From positions 186,001-250,000 of the forward strand of contig WBVU01000021.1 in the NCBI GenBank assembly GCA_009192285.1: DNA of 64,000 nt, given 5' to 3'. Position 1 is the stretch's first letter. Every line of letters begins with the position of its first letter. Both the position numbers and the translations under genes were made by a program. Shown one piece after another: positions 56,341 to 64,000 of the stretch. This DNA is from Morchella semilibera. Lineage: Eukaryota; Ascomycota; Pezizomycetes; Pezizales; Morchellaceae. The notes under the pieces are model-generated. The model was not told the DNA's origin, did not search any database, and saw only the letters and a list, made by a program, of their open reading frames with translations.

Positions 56341-56696
56341 TATCCCGGCATCTTGGCGTCGGTCCCAATGGTTTGGTAGTCGTAGCGTTGTTGTAACTAA
56401 TGAAGTTACGCTAATCGAGGATGGACTGAGATTGTCTAAGGATGTCGTCATTGGATTCCATGAAGTTCGGTCGCAGGGAGGATTGGTGATAAGGTTTGGG
56501 GAAGATGGTGGGGAGGAATACGAGATGTGGTTATACAGGGTTTCTATGTGTTTCTATGGGTTGATGTGTGAGTCATAATTGTACTGGTGGAGGAGGGTGT
56601 TAAAGAGGGAGCGTGGATGTTTTCTGAAGTCTTTTGTTTCTTTCCTCTCTTTCTCGTCTTTGTGTTATCTCGGTACATACAAATATACAGCTATCC
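56341..56696 (+). repeat. Old Gypsy LTR, left part (interrupted)
   Basis: This segment aligns with the first ~350 bp of the 634-bp LTR of the inserted element (for example GTGTGAGTCATA, CTGGTGGAGGAGG, TCTCGGTACATA). It is diverged and begins TATCCCGGC in place of TGTCCCGGC. Its remainder continues at 62924. The flanking CAAAC (56336-56340) corresponds to TAAAC at 63205-63209, a 4-of-5 match for a target duplication. Confidence 0.8.
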
Positions 56697-57330
56697 TGTC
56701 CCGGCGTCTTGGCATTTGTCCCGACAGTTCGGTAGGCGATGTACGGTTGTGGTTGTTAGGGAAATGTTAAGCGAGAGCGGGGAGTGCGAGGTGGAGGCTG
56801 TCGTCATTAGATTCTGAGAGGTTCGATGGCGTGATGGATTGGTAATGTAGAATAGCGGAGATGGTGGGGAGGATTATGGGGTGTGGTAGTAACAGGTTTC
56901 TATGAGGTTCTATGAGCGGAGGTGTGAGTCATATTGGACTGGTGGAGGAGGTGTGTTAAATAGTCGAGATAGATGTTTTCCTTAGTTCTTTCTTTCTTTC
57001 CTCTCTGTCTCGTCTTCCTGTTATCTCGGTACATAGGAATCTACTCCTATTCCTAAAGCCATAGCCTCTCGTACCAAAGACTCGATCCTCTGACAAGAGG
57101 AAACTCATAGTATCCCTCATCGTTCTCGTTGAGGTCCCTTCGGTCCTCACTCTCCCTGCTCTGTGCTCTTGTGCCCTTGCTCTTGCCTTTGTCTTCGCCA
57201 GTGCCTGTACTTGTGCCTGCCTGGCGTTGTCCCTGTCTTCATCGGCCCCCTCGTCGGGTACACTGTGCTCCTCGAGTCCCTCTGCGTCATCATTGTCATC
57301 TTCTTCTTTGCGTCGGGTTACTCCGTCACA
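56697..57330 (+). repeat. 5' LTR of the Gypsy element
   Basis: 634 bp, TGTCCC...GTCACA. A TTAAATA at 56956-56962 lies about 50 bp upstream of a pyrimidine-rich stretch (56976-57010). By inference transcription starts near 57007, where GTCTCGTCTT complements the sequence just after the LTR. ORFs inside the LTR are incidental. Confidence 0.92.
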
Positions 57331-57332
57331 CT

Positions 57333-57342
57333 AAGACGAGAC
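57333..57342 (+). other. Candidate self-priming primer-binding site
   Basis: AAGACGAGAC, starting two bases after the LTR, is a perfect reverse complement of GTCTCGTCTT at 57007-57016 (also 62600-62609). No TGG-initial tRNA primer site is present. Self-priming by the 5' end of the transcript is established for Tf1 and proposed for related fungal chromoviruses. Confidence 0.6.
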
Positions 57343-57391
57343 CATCCTCACTCGACTAGCACAGTCCGAGTTCCTCGCACCACAGTTTACC

Positions 57392-58633
57392 ATGACCGCC
57401 CCTGCTACCGATGCATTTGATTATCAAAAGCTCCATACGGATCTCGAAGGGTTCTTTGTCGCTCACCCTGAAGTGGACCCCGCCGCAACGGGAGAAGCGA
57501 AGCAAGCGTATGCCCTCCTCCAAAGAGCGTACGGAGGGGTCCAGCAATATGCGGTCGACATCACCACCCATCACTCCGAAACCGAATAAGGCCGGGCCGA
57601 GTTCCACAAAGAAATCCAGGGACTACGGGCTAAGATCAAGAAGCTGCAAGAAGGAGTCAAAGGAGGTTTAGAGGAGCTCCACGACGACTTAACCAAGCCA
57701 TCCAAATCCGAGAAGCTACCCGACCCGGAGAAATACCGGGGCGATCGCAAGACTCTCAGGACTTTCCAGAGACAACTTCAGATCAAGCTCACGGCTAATT
57801 TGGATCGTTTTCCTACCGCGGCTCAACAACTTGCGTACTCTATTTCTCGATTGGAAGGACCGGCGGTGGATCAATTTTTAGTTTATATTACAGATGAAGG
57901 AATCGCTCTCGATTCCATGGCGGAGTTTTTTGAAATTTTGGATAATACTTTTGGGGATCCAGACCGCGCCGCCACTGCTGCTCGAAATCTGAGGGAGATC
58001 AGGCAGCGCCAACGTACCTTTTCCGAGTACTTTGCAGAGTTTCAGCGATATGCTGCTGACTCTGAGTTCAACGAAGCGGCTAAGATTGAATGTTTGTTGG
58101 AAGGACTTAACCAGGACCTAATGGCCCTGATGATTCAGAATGAAACACCAACTACAATTAAGGACTGCGGGCTGCTTCTTCAACGACTTGATAATAAGCA
58201 ACGGGCGCTACAGGCCAGGATGGGGAGATTTCGTTTTCAGATTCCAAGTGCTCCTGCTCCGCGTCCCTTTGCTCCTCGTCCCCCCGTTGCACCAGCAACA
58301 TCCCCAGTCGTACGAGGACCACCCCAACCACCACCGAAGAATGCTGCGCCAGCGGCCCACCCTTCCTACACTCCTGGGGGAGCTGTTCCTATGGATTTGT
58401 CTAATAGTTACCGTCGCCCGGATCCCAGAGAAAGGGAGGCACGTCGTGTGGAGAATCGTTGCTATTACTGCGGGGGGGTTGGACATTTGGTTAGAGACTG
58501 TAAGCTTTCGCCCTCGGGAAGGGCAGCACCTAGGATGAGGGGAGCGTTGTTAGAAGCAAGAAAGGAAAAGAAGGAAAAGGAAGAGGAGGTATTGTCGGAT
58601 GAGGAGGAGTTAAAAGATTCGTCCCTGGCCTAG
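57392..58633 (+). pseudogene. gag: Gag of the Gypsy element, one in-frame stop
   Basis: A 413-codon frame starting at 57392 and interrupted only by TAA at 57587-57589 (codon 66). The upstream and downstream parts are in the same frame and read as one protein. The main part from about codon 136 holds the retrotransposon Gag capsid-like region (about codons 140-250, with EYFAEFQRYAAD). A Pro-rich stretch follows, then a CCHC zinc knuckle at codons 357-370 (CYYCGGVGHLVRDC), which binds RNA, and a Lys/Glu-rich end. A C-to-T change at a Gln codon would be enough to create the stop. The copy could still be mobilised in trans, or by stop readthrough. The start of an alternative truncated Gag at 57800 is also possible. 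Confidence 0.8.
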
Positions 58634-61600
58634 GCGGCATAGCCCAGGGACCTCCAAAGGTTTTCTCTCAGGTGTCTATTTCAACGTTTTCAGTATCAGA
58701 AGGGGAGATGGATGGGAATCAACTGATTGTAGTGTGTTCTATTTCACAAAATAAAAAATCTATTGTACCCACTTATGCCTTGATTGATACTGGAGCGTCG
58801 GGATATGCATTTATTGATGAAGACTTTGTGCGCCGCCATGAATTAAAGATGAAAAATTTACGGACTGAGAGGGAGATTGATGTAATTGATGGAAGGCCTA
58901 TTGAGTCTGGGAAGGTGACCAGGAAGGTGACGTTGGAATTGGAAATTAATGGACATGTGGAGGAGTGTCCTTTCTTTGTTACAAAGTTGGGACATTATCC
59001 GATTGTGATGGGAATCCCTTGGCTGAGGAAGCATGGAGTTTTGATTGATAGTGGAAGGAATGAGATTCGCTTCCAGTCATCAGTGTGTCTTGAACATTGC
59101 ATAGCCAACCACAAACCTATTGTTGCTCGAGGAATTTCAACTTCACCACCCGAAAGGCCTGTTACAAATATTTCGGCAATTACTCCTCGATCGTTTAAGA
59201 AACTTTCGCAAGACCCTACTGTGCAAATTTATTCGACTACCCTCTATGCTATCAACAAAGTATTGGAGATGCCTGCCAACCCTGATGGAACGATTCCAAT
59301 TGATTATCAGCGGTTCCGACAGCTGTTCGATGAGACCAATGCTTCTAGACTACCACCACATCGTCCCTATGACCATGAGATCAAACTTCAGGAAGGAACA
59401 GTACCACCCTTTGGTCCCATGTATAGCATGTCACGGGAAGAGTTGAAGGCGTTGAGGGACTATTTGGCCGATAATTTGCAGAAAGGATTTCTTAGATCTA
59501 GTAATTCTCCAGCCGGCGCCCCGGTGCTATTTGTTAAAAAGGCTGATGGTTCCTTACGCTTGTGTGTTGATTATCGAAAGCTAAATGCTATTACGGTCAA
59601 GGATCGATACCCTCTTCCCCTTACACCAGAGACGATGGCCAATTTAGCCCGTGCTAATTATTTTACCAAGCTGGACCTACGATGGGGATATAATCAGATT
59701 CGGATTAAAGAAGGGGACGAGTGGAAAACGGCTTTTCGAACACGCTATGGACATTGGGAATATTTGGTAATGCCTTTTGGTCTAACTAATGCTCCTGCTA
59801 CCTTCCAACGTTGGATTAACGATATTCTTCGCCCCTTTCTGGATCGTTGCGCTACTGCTTATCTGGATGATATTCTTATTTATTCGGAAACCTTGGAACA
59901 ACACCAACAGGATGTGCAACAAGTACTGGAAGCCTTGGAAGCTAATGAGGTCCATTTAAAACCAGAGAAATGCGAATTCAGCGTACAAGAGACAAAATAT
60001 TTGGGCATGATCTTGACCCCTGGAGGAATGAAGATGGATCCCGCTAAGGTACAGACAATTGTGGACTGGGAAGCACCCAAGACAGTGAAGGAGGTTCAGG
60101 AATTTCTTGGGTTCGCCAATTTCTACCGACGTTTCATCTATGCTTATTCCCGAGTGGCTCGGCCATTGACTACTCTGACAAAAAAGCATGTACGATTTGA
60201 GTGGACCCAAAAAGTTGAACAAGCCTTTCAGAAACTCAAGACTGCTTTTACCACCGCTCCCATATTGATGCACCCTGATCCCGAGAAAGAATTTATTGTG
60301 GAAACCGATGCGTCGGATTATGTGTCGGCAGGGATATTATCACAACGAGATGATGAAGGAGTTCTGCACCCGGTCGCTTTTTTCTCCAAGACACACTCGC
60401 CAGCAGAATGCAATTACGAAATTTATGATAAGGAGTTGTTAGCCATTATTCGTTGCTTCGAGGAATGGAGACCTCATTTGGAGACAGCTCAATTTCAAGT
60501 CAAAGTACTTACAGATCATCGCAATCTTGAGTACTTTATGTCGACTAAATTGCTGAATAGACGTCAAACCCGTTGGGCGGAGTTTTTGTCTCGGTTTAAT
60601 TTCGTTATTCAATATAGGCCCGGGAAGCAGGGAAGGAAGGTTGATATTTTGACCAGGAGGCCTAAGGATTTACCAAAGGAAGGGGATGAGAGATTGGAAC
60701 AACAAAGTCGAGTGGTTTTAAAGAGGGAGAATTTAGATGCAAAGATAAGTTTGTTAGCGGGCTCTTTGTCAAATGAACCCGCTGAAGGATCGTCTCCCGT
60801 ACTTGATTTGTTTAACAAAGCTTACCAGAGTGATAGCTTTCCAAACAAAATTCTATCCATGCTCCGAAATGGCGTTCAACAATCGAAAGAGATCTCGTTG
60901 GCTGAGTGCAGGGAGAGCGAGGAGGGGCTATTGCTTTACCGGAATACTCTTTATGTCCCTGATTTTGATGAACTTAAGCTCTACCTGCTACGGGAGTATC
61001 ATGATAAACCCTCTGCTGGACATCCTGTACGATCAAAGACTTTGGAACTTCTCAGCCGGGAATATTATTGGCCGACCATGCGGAAATATACAGACCGCTA
61101 TGTCCAGAATTGCCATACCTGTCGGCGAAGCAAGACGAACCATAATCCCCTACAAGGAGTTCTGCGCCCTCTATCGGTGCCCAAAGGACCCTGGACGGAT
61201 GTTACGATGGATTTTGTAACGGGACTTCCGGAGAGTCATGGATTTAATGCCATTCTCGTAGTGGTGGATCGGTTGACAAAGATGAAGCATTTGATTCCTA
61301 CGACGGAGAATGTTAACGCCAGGGATCTGTCTCGTCTATACCTGGAACAGGTATGGAAGTTACATGGGCTACCAGAGACTATTGTTTCCGATCGAGGGAC
61401 ACAGTTTACTGCTGAATTTTGGAAAGTTCTCTGTGAACAGCTGGAAATTGCCCCTCGTTATTCCACAGCATTTCATCCTCAGACCGATGGACAAACCGAA
61501 AGGACCAATGCGATTATGGAACAGTACCTCCGTAGTTATGTATCATATCAACAGGATAACTGGGTGGATTTTTTACCTCTGGCTGAATTTGCTACCAATA

Positions 61601-62268
61601 ATCACATTTCCGAAACTACTAATATGTCCCCCTTTCAGGCTAACTATGGGAGACACCCGAGGATGACATTCGGACCTTTACAGTACGGACAGACGGTAAA
61701 CGAGGACCAGGCTAATGGGTTGGCACGGGAGATGTCACAGGTGTTTGATTTCCTGAAAAGTGAAATGTTCAGGGCGCAGAAGATACAGGAGGAGATGGCC
61801 AATTTACACCGGACTCCGGCACCTCGATATGCGGTTGGCGATTTTGTCTGGCTCTCGACTCGAAATATTGAAACAAAACGACCCTCGAAAAAACTTGACT
61901 GGAAACAAATTGGTCCCTACCCGGTCAAACGAATTGTGAGTCCTTATGCCTACGAGGTGGAGTTACCTGCCTCTATGAAAATACATCCGGTATTTCATGT
62001 TTCATTATTATCGCCGACAGTTGGAGATCCTGTTCCCGGGCAAATTGCTGAACCACTCCCACCGGTGGAAGTTGAAGGAGAGACTAAATGGGAAGTAGCG
62101 GAGATATTGGATTCGCGGAAGAGAGGGCGAAGGGTGGAGTACTTGGTTAGATATGTTGGATATGAAGAACCATCCTGGCAACCTTCGGGTGATTTGGAGC
62201 ATAGTCCTGATATTAGGAAAGTATTTCATGACCAATATCCTTCGAAACCTCGGCCTATCAGGAGCTAG
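58603..62268 (+). CDS. pol: Pol polyprotein (protease, RT, RNase H, integrase, chromodomain)
   Basis: The frame opens at 58603, right after a TGA, and overlaps gag by about 31 nt in the -1 frame. It is therefore probably expressed as a Gag-Pol fusion by frameshifting. The first in-frame GTG is at 58672 and the first ATG at 58708. Numbered from 58672, the active sites are as follows. Protease has DTGAS at 39-43. Reverse transcriptase has YLDD at 397-400. RNase H has D546, E588 and D615. The integrase zinc site is H777, H784, C814 and C817. The catalytic D847, D907 and E943 have the classical 35-residue spacing between the last two. A chromodomain starts at W1140 (WEVAEILDSR...YLVRYVGYEEPSWQP). 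I see no stop or frameshift, so it is likely enzymatically competent. The junction usually reading ADALSR reads VDILTR. Confidence 0.92.
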   Translation, partial: GGVKRFVPGLGGIAQGPPKVFSQVSISTFSVSEGEMDGNQLIVVCSISQNKKSIVPTYALIDTGASGYAFIDEDFVRRHELKMKNLRTEREIDVIDGRPIESGKVTRKVTLELEINGHVEECPFFVTKLGHYPIVMGIPWLRKHGVLIDSGRNEIRFQSSVCLEHCIANHKPIVARGISTSPPERPVTNISAITPRSFKKLSQDPTVQIYSTTLYAINKVLEMPANPDGTIPIDYQRFRQLFDETNASRLPPHRPYDHEIKLQEGTVPPFGPMYSMSREELKALRDYLADNLQKGFLRSSNSPAGAPVLFVKKADGSLRLCVDYRKLNAITVKDRYPLPLTPETMANLARANYFTKLDLRWGYNQIRIKEGDEWKTAFRTRYGHWEYLVMPFGLTNAPATFQRWINDILRPFLDRCATAYLDDILIYSETLEQHQQDVQQVLEALEANEVHLKPEKCEFSVQETKYLGMILTPGGMKMDPAKVQTIVDWEAPKTVKEVQEFLGFANFYRRFIYAYSRVARPLTTLTKKHVRFEWTQKVEQAFQKLKTAFTTAPILMHPDPEKEFIVETDASDYVSAGILSQRDDEGVLHPVAFFSKTHSPAECNYEIYDKELLAIIRCFEEWRPHLETAQFQVKVLTDHRNLEYFMSTKLLNRRQTRWAEFLSRFNFVIQYRPGKQGRKVDILTRRPKDLPKEGDERLEQQSRVVLKRENLDAKISLLAGSLSNEPAEGSSPVLDLFNKAYQSDSFPNKILSMLRNGVQQSKEISLAECRESEEGLLLYRNTLYVPDFDELKLYLLREYHDKPSAGHPVRSKTLELLSREYYWPTMRKYTDRYVQNCHTCRRSKTNHNPLQGVLRPLSVPKGPWTDVTMDFVTGLPESHGFNAILVVVDRLTKMKHLIPTTENVNARDLSRLYLEQVWKLHGLPETIVSDRGTQFTAEFWKVLCEQLEIAPRYSTAFHPQTDGQTERTNAIMEQYLRSYVSYQQDNWVDFLPLAEFATNNHISETTNMSPFQANYGRHPRMTFGPLQYGQTVNEDQANGLAREMSQVFDFLKSEMFRAQKIQEEMANLHRTPAPRYAVGDFVWLSTRNIETKRPSKKLDWKQIGPYPVKRIVSPYAYEVELPASMKIHPVFHVSLLSPTVGDPVPGQIAEPLPPVEVEGETKWEVAEILDSRKRGRRVEYLVRYVGYEEPSWQPSGDLEHSPDIRKVFHDQYPSKPRPIRS

Positions 62269-62274
62269 GCCCTT

Positions 62275-62283
62275 GGAGGGGAC
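62275..62283 (+). other. Polypurine tract
   Basis: GGAGGGGAC lies just upstream of the 3' LTR and is the likely plus-strand primer. A few extra bases (CTGATC) separate it from TGTCCC. Confidence 0.5.
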
Positions 62284-62289
62284 CTGATC

Positions 62290-62923
62290 TGTCCCGGCGT
62301 CTTGGCATTTGTCCCGACAGTTCGGTAGGCGATGTACGGTTGTGGTTGTTAGGGAAATGTTAAGCGAGAGCGGGGAGTGCGAGGTGGAGGCTGTCGTCAT
62401 TAGATTCTGGGAGGTTCGATGGCGTGATGGATTGGTAATGTAGAATAGCGGAGATGGTGGGGAGGATTATGGGGTGTGGTAGTAACAGGTTTCTATGAGG
62501 TTCTATGAGCGGAGGTGTGAGTCATATTGGACTGGTGGAGGAGGTGTGTTAAATAGTCGAGATAGATGTTTTCCTTAGTTCTTTCTTTCTTTCCTCTCTG
62601 TCTCGTCTTCCTGTTATCTCGGTACATAGGAATCTACTCCTATTCCTAAAGCCATAGCCTCTCGTACCAAAGACTCGATCCTCTGACAAGAGGAAACTCA
62701 TAGTATCCCTCATCGTTCTCGTTGAGGTCCCTTCGGTCCTCACTCTCCCTGCTCTGTGCTCTTGTGCCCTTGCTCTTGCCTTTGTCTTCGCCGGTGCCTG
62801 TACTTGTGCCTGCCTGGCGTTGTCCCTGTCTTCATCGGCCCCCTCGTCGGGTACACTGTGCTCCTCGAGTCCCTCTGCGTCATCATTGTCATCTTCTTCT
62901 TTGCGTCGGGTTACTCCGTCACA
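62290..62923 (+). repeat. 3' LTR of the Gypsy element
   Basis: 634 bp, colinear with the 5' LTR without gaps (constant offset of 5593) and with two A/G differences. Confidence 0.92.
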
Positions 62924-63204
62924 CATCCCTAAGCCATAGCTCTTTCAACTTCAGAATCTGTTCTCCGTAACGGAGAAATCTATAGTATCTATCATCGTTC
63001 TTGTTGAAGTCTATTTGGTCCTCACTTTCTGTATTCTGCGTCCTTTGCCTCTGCCCTTGCCTTTACCCTTGCCAGTACCTGTACTTGTGCCTGCCTGATG
63101 TCTTCCTAATCTTCATGAGTGCTCTTGTTCTGCTGGCTGTGCTCTTTGAGCCATTCTGCGTCATCATTGTCTTCTATCACATTGCGTCCGGCTACTCCGT
63201 CACA
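62924..63204 (+). repeat. Old Gypsy LTR, right part
   Basis: Aligns with the last ~280 bp of the young LTR (CCATAGC, CATCGTTCT, CCTGTACTTGTGCCTGCCTG, GCGTCATCATTGTC) and ends CTACTCCGTCACA, but is clearly diverged. Together with 56341-56696 it makes a full-length LTR of about 637 bp. Confidence 0.85.
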
Positions 63205-64000
63205 TAAACCCAACGAGCTTGTGAGTAAACGTGCTCAACACAATACAACAGAATTGTGAAAGTACAGGCAAAGGGAATGTAAAGTGATAGAAGTAAACAG
63301 TAACTTATTCCTGCGCTGAAAACAGATCCGACTACTTTTAGAGTGGTAATGATCTGAGAAAATTAACAACAATACGACACAGAAGATACTAAAAGGGCTC
63401 GAAAGATTGTTGGACATGGTTGGGTAGAAACTACAGGAGATAAATAGATTTGTATCGTCGTCCTTCATGAAGTTGCAAAATTCACTTTCAAAATATTCGC
63501 GGAAAAAGTTAAGTTGGTGTTGATGTTTATAGATCTCGGTGTATATGGAAAAAGATGAAGGGGATAGAAATACTAAGTAACCGTAAACACAGCGGTCTGC
63601 CTACATCTTTCCATGAATTAGAATAAACATAAGAACTAGAAAATTTTATTACGGCTGGTAGATGAACTTGTTGATTACTTTAGTGAAACATTTCTTATCA
63701 ACTATACTTAGAATTCACTGTCTGTAATTTTAGGAAAACTGCTAAAAAGCTTAGATTTCACCAAAAAATTCTGATTTACAAAATCTTTCAAAGGTTATAC
63801 TACATGCATAAGTTTCTGCATATATACCGGAAATTTGAAGATTGGTTATATCTTATATGAACCAATGAATTACAGTTTTCAATGGTAGGATTTGGTAACC
63901 ATCCACTAGTAATATGGACAGACGTGGAAGAGGAAACAAACAATTCTAATGACGTTAATAAATAATAGGAGTATAATAGAGCAATCGGAGGCAACGTGAC
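63205..64000. other. Intergenic, no gene seen
   Basis: AT-rich and without a recognisable gene. The short minus-strand ORFs (63235-63468, 63800-63994) are not supported. Confidence 0.45.

Larger units (their letters stand above)
56697..62923 (+). mobile_element. Full-length Ty3/Gypsy chromovirus-type LTR retrotransposon
   Basis: A 6227-bp element with two 634-bp LTRs, gag (with one in-frame stop), pol with a C-terminal chromodomain, and a polypurine tract before the 3' LTR. The two LTRs differ at only two sites that I can see (56817 A versus 62410 G, and 57200 A versus 62793 G), so the insertion is recent. It sits inside an older solo LTR of its own family. The flanks TATCC and CATCC share ATCC, an imperfect 5-bp or perfect 4-bp target duplication. 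The chromodomain places it among chromoviruses, fungal elements that often target marked chromatin. Confidence 0.93.

Noticed and set aside
57129-57420. ORFs inside the LTRs (also 62549-62970 and 63001-63207)
   Set aside because: They lie in LTR sequence, recur because the LTR is duplicated, and have no domain.
58140-58538. Alternative-frame ORFs within gag and pol (for example 59120-59446, 60773-61219, 61310-61666)
   Set aside because: They are shadows of the gag and pol frames, which carry all recognisable motifs.
1-64000. CRISPR array, rRNA operon, bacterial or phage genes
   Set aside because: No regularly spaced repeat array, rRNA signature or operon-like gene packing was seen. The content is eukaryotic.

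Overview
The window looks like a repeat-rich, gene-poor stretch of a filamentous fungal genome. The evidence is a chromodomain-bearing Ty3/Gypsy element, a copia-type Gag gene, two members of a multi-spanning membrane protein family common in fungal genomes, short C/A-rich 5' leaders ahead of GC-rich small ORFs, and one clear ~55-nt intron. An ascomycete is my guess, but I cannot fix the species. There is no rRNA, CRISPR array or bacterial operon.

Layout. 0-17 kb: mostly non-coding decayed repeats. It holds a 535-bp repeat (640-1174), a probable two-exon gene for a small secreted GPI-anchored protein (2432-2834), several tRNA-derived repeats (9.5, 11.4, 12.2-12.4 kb) and short inverted-repeat elements (MITEs). 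16-23 kb: a dense MITE cluster around the first long gene (18196-20178, minus), with two hairpins just upstream of its start. 26.9-28.4 kb: two opposed MITE copies around a 260-nt polypurine tract. 30.7 kb: a small orphan gene. 32.5-34.4 kb: the second long gene (minus), a paralog of the first in the same orientation about 12 kb away. 34.5-46.3 kb: almost nothing recognisable. 46.3-46.9 kb: the second, inverted copy of the 535-bp repeat. 47.9-48.9 kb: an intact copia-type gag ORF without pol. 52.4-52.75 kb: a ~188-bp tandem duplication. 53-55.5 kb: two small GC-rich, Pro/Thr-rich genes on the minus strand. 56.3-63.2 kb: a nested retrotransposon.

The nested retrotransposon is the best-supported structure. 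A nearly full-length Ty3/Gypsy chromovirus (56697-62923, two 634-bp LTRs with only two differences by eye) sits inside an older, diverged solo LTR of its own family (56341-56696 plus 62924-63204). Gag has one in-frame stop. Pol is open from protease to chromodomain with all catalytic residues present, in the -1 frame relative to gag. No tRNA-type primer site follows the 5' LTR. Instead, 10 nt just after it are perfectly complementary to an internal LTR segment, which suggests Tf1-style self-priming.

The genes do not form an evident pathway. Each appears independently transcribed, and the tandem-like pair of membrane proteins is the only gene-family relationship I can support. Most other ORFs are in my judgement chance or shadow frames. 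All alignments here were made by eye.
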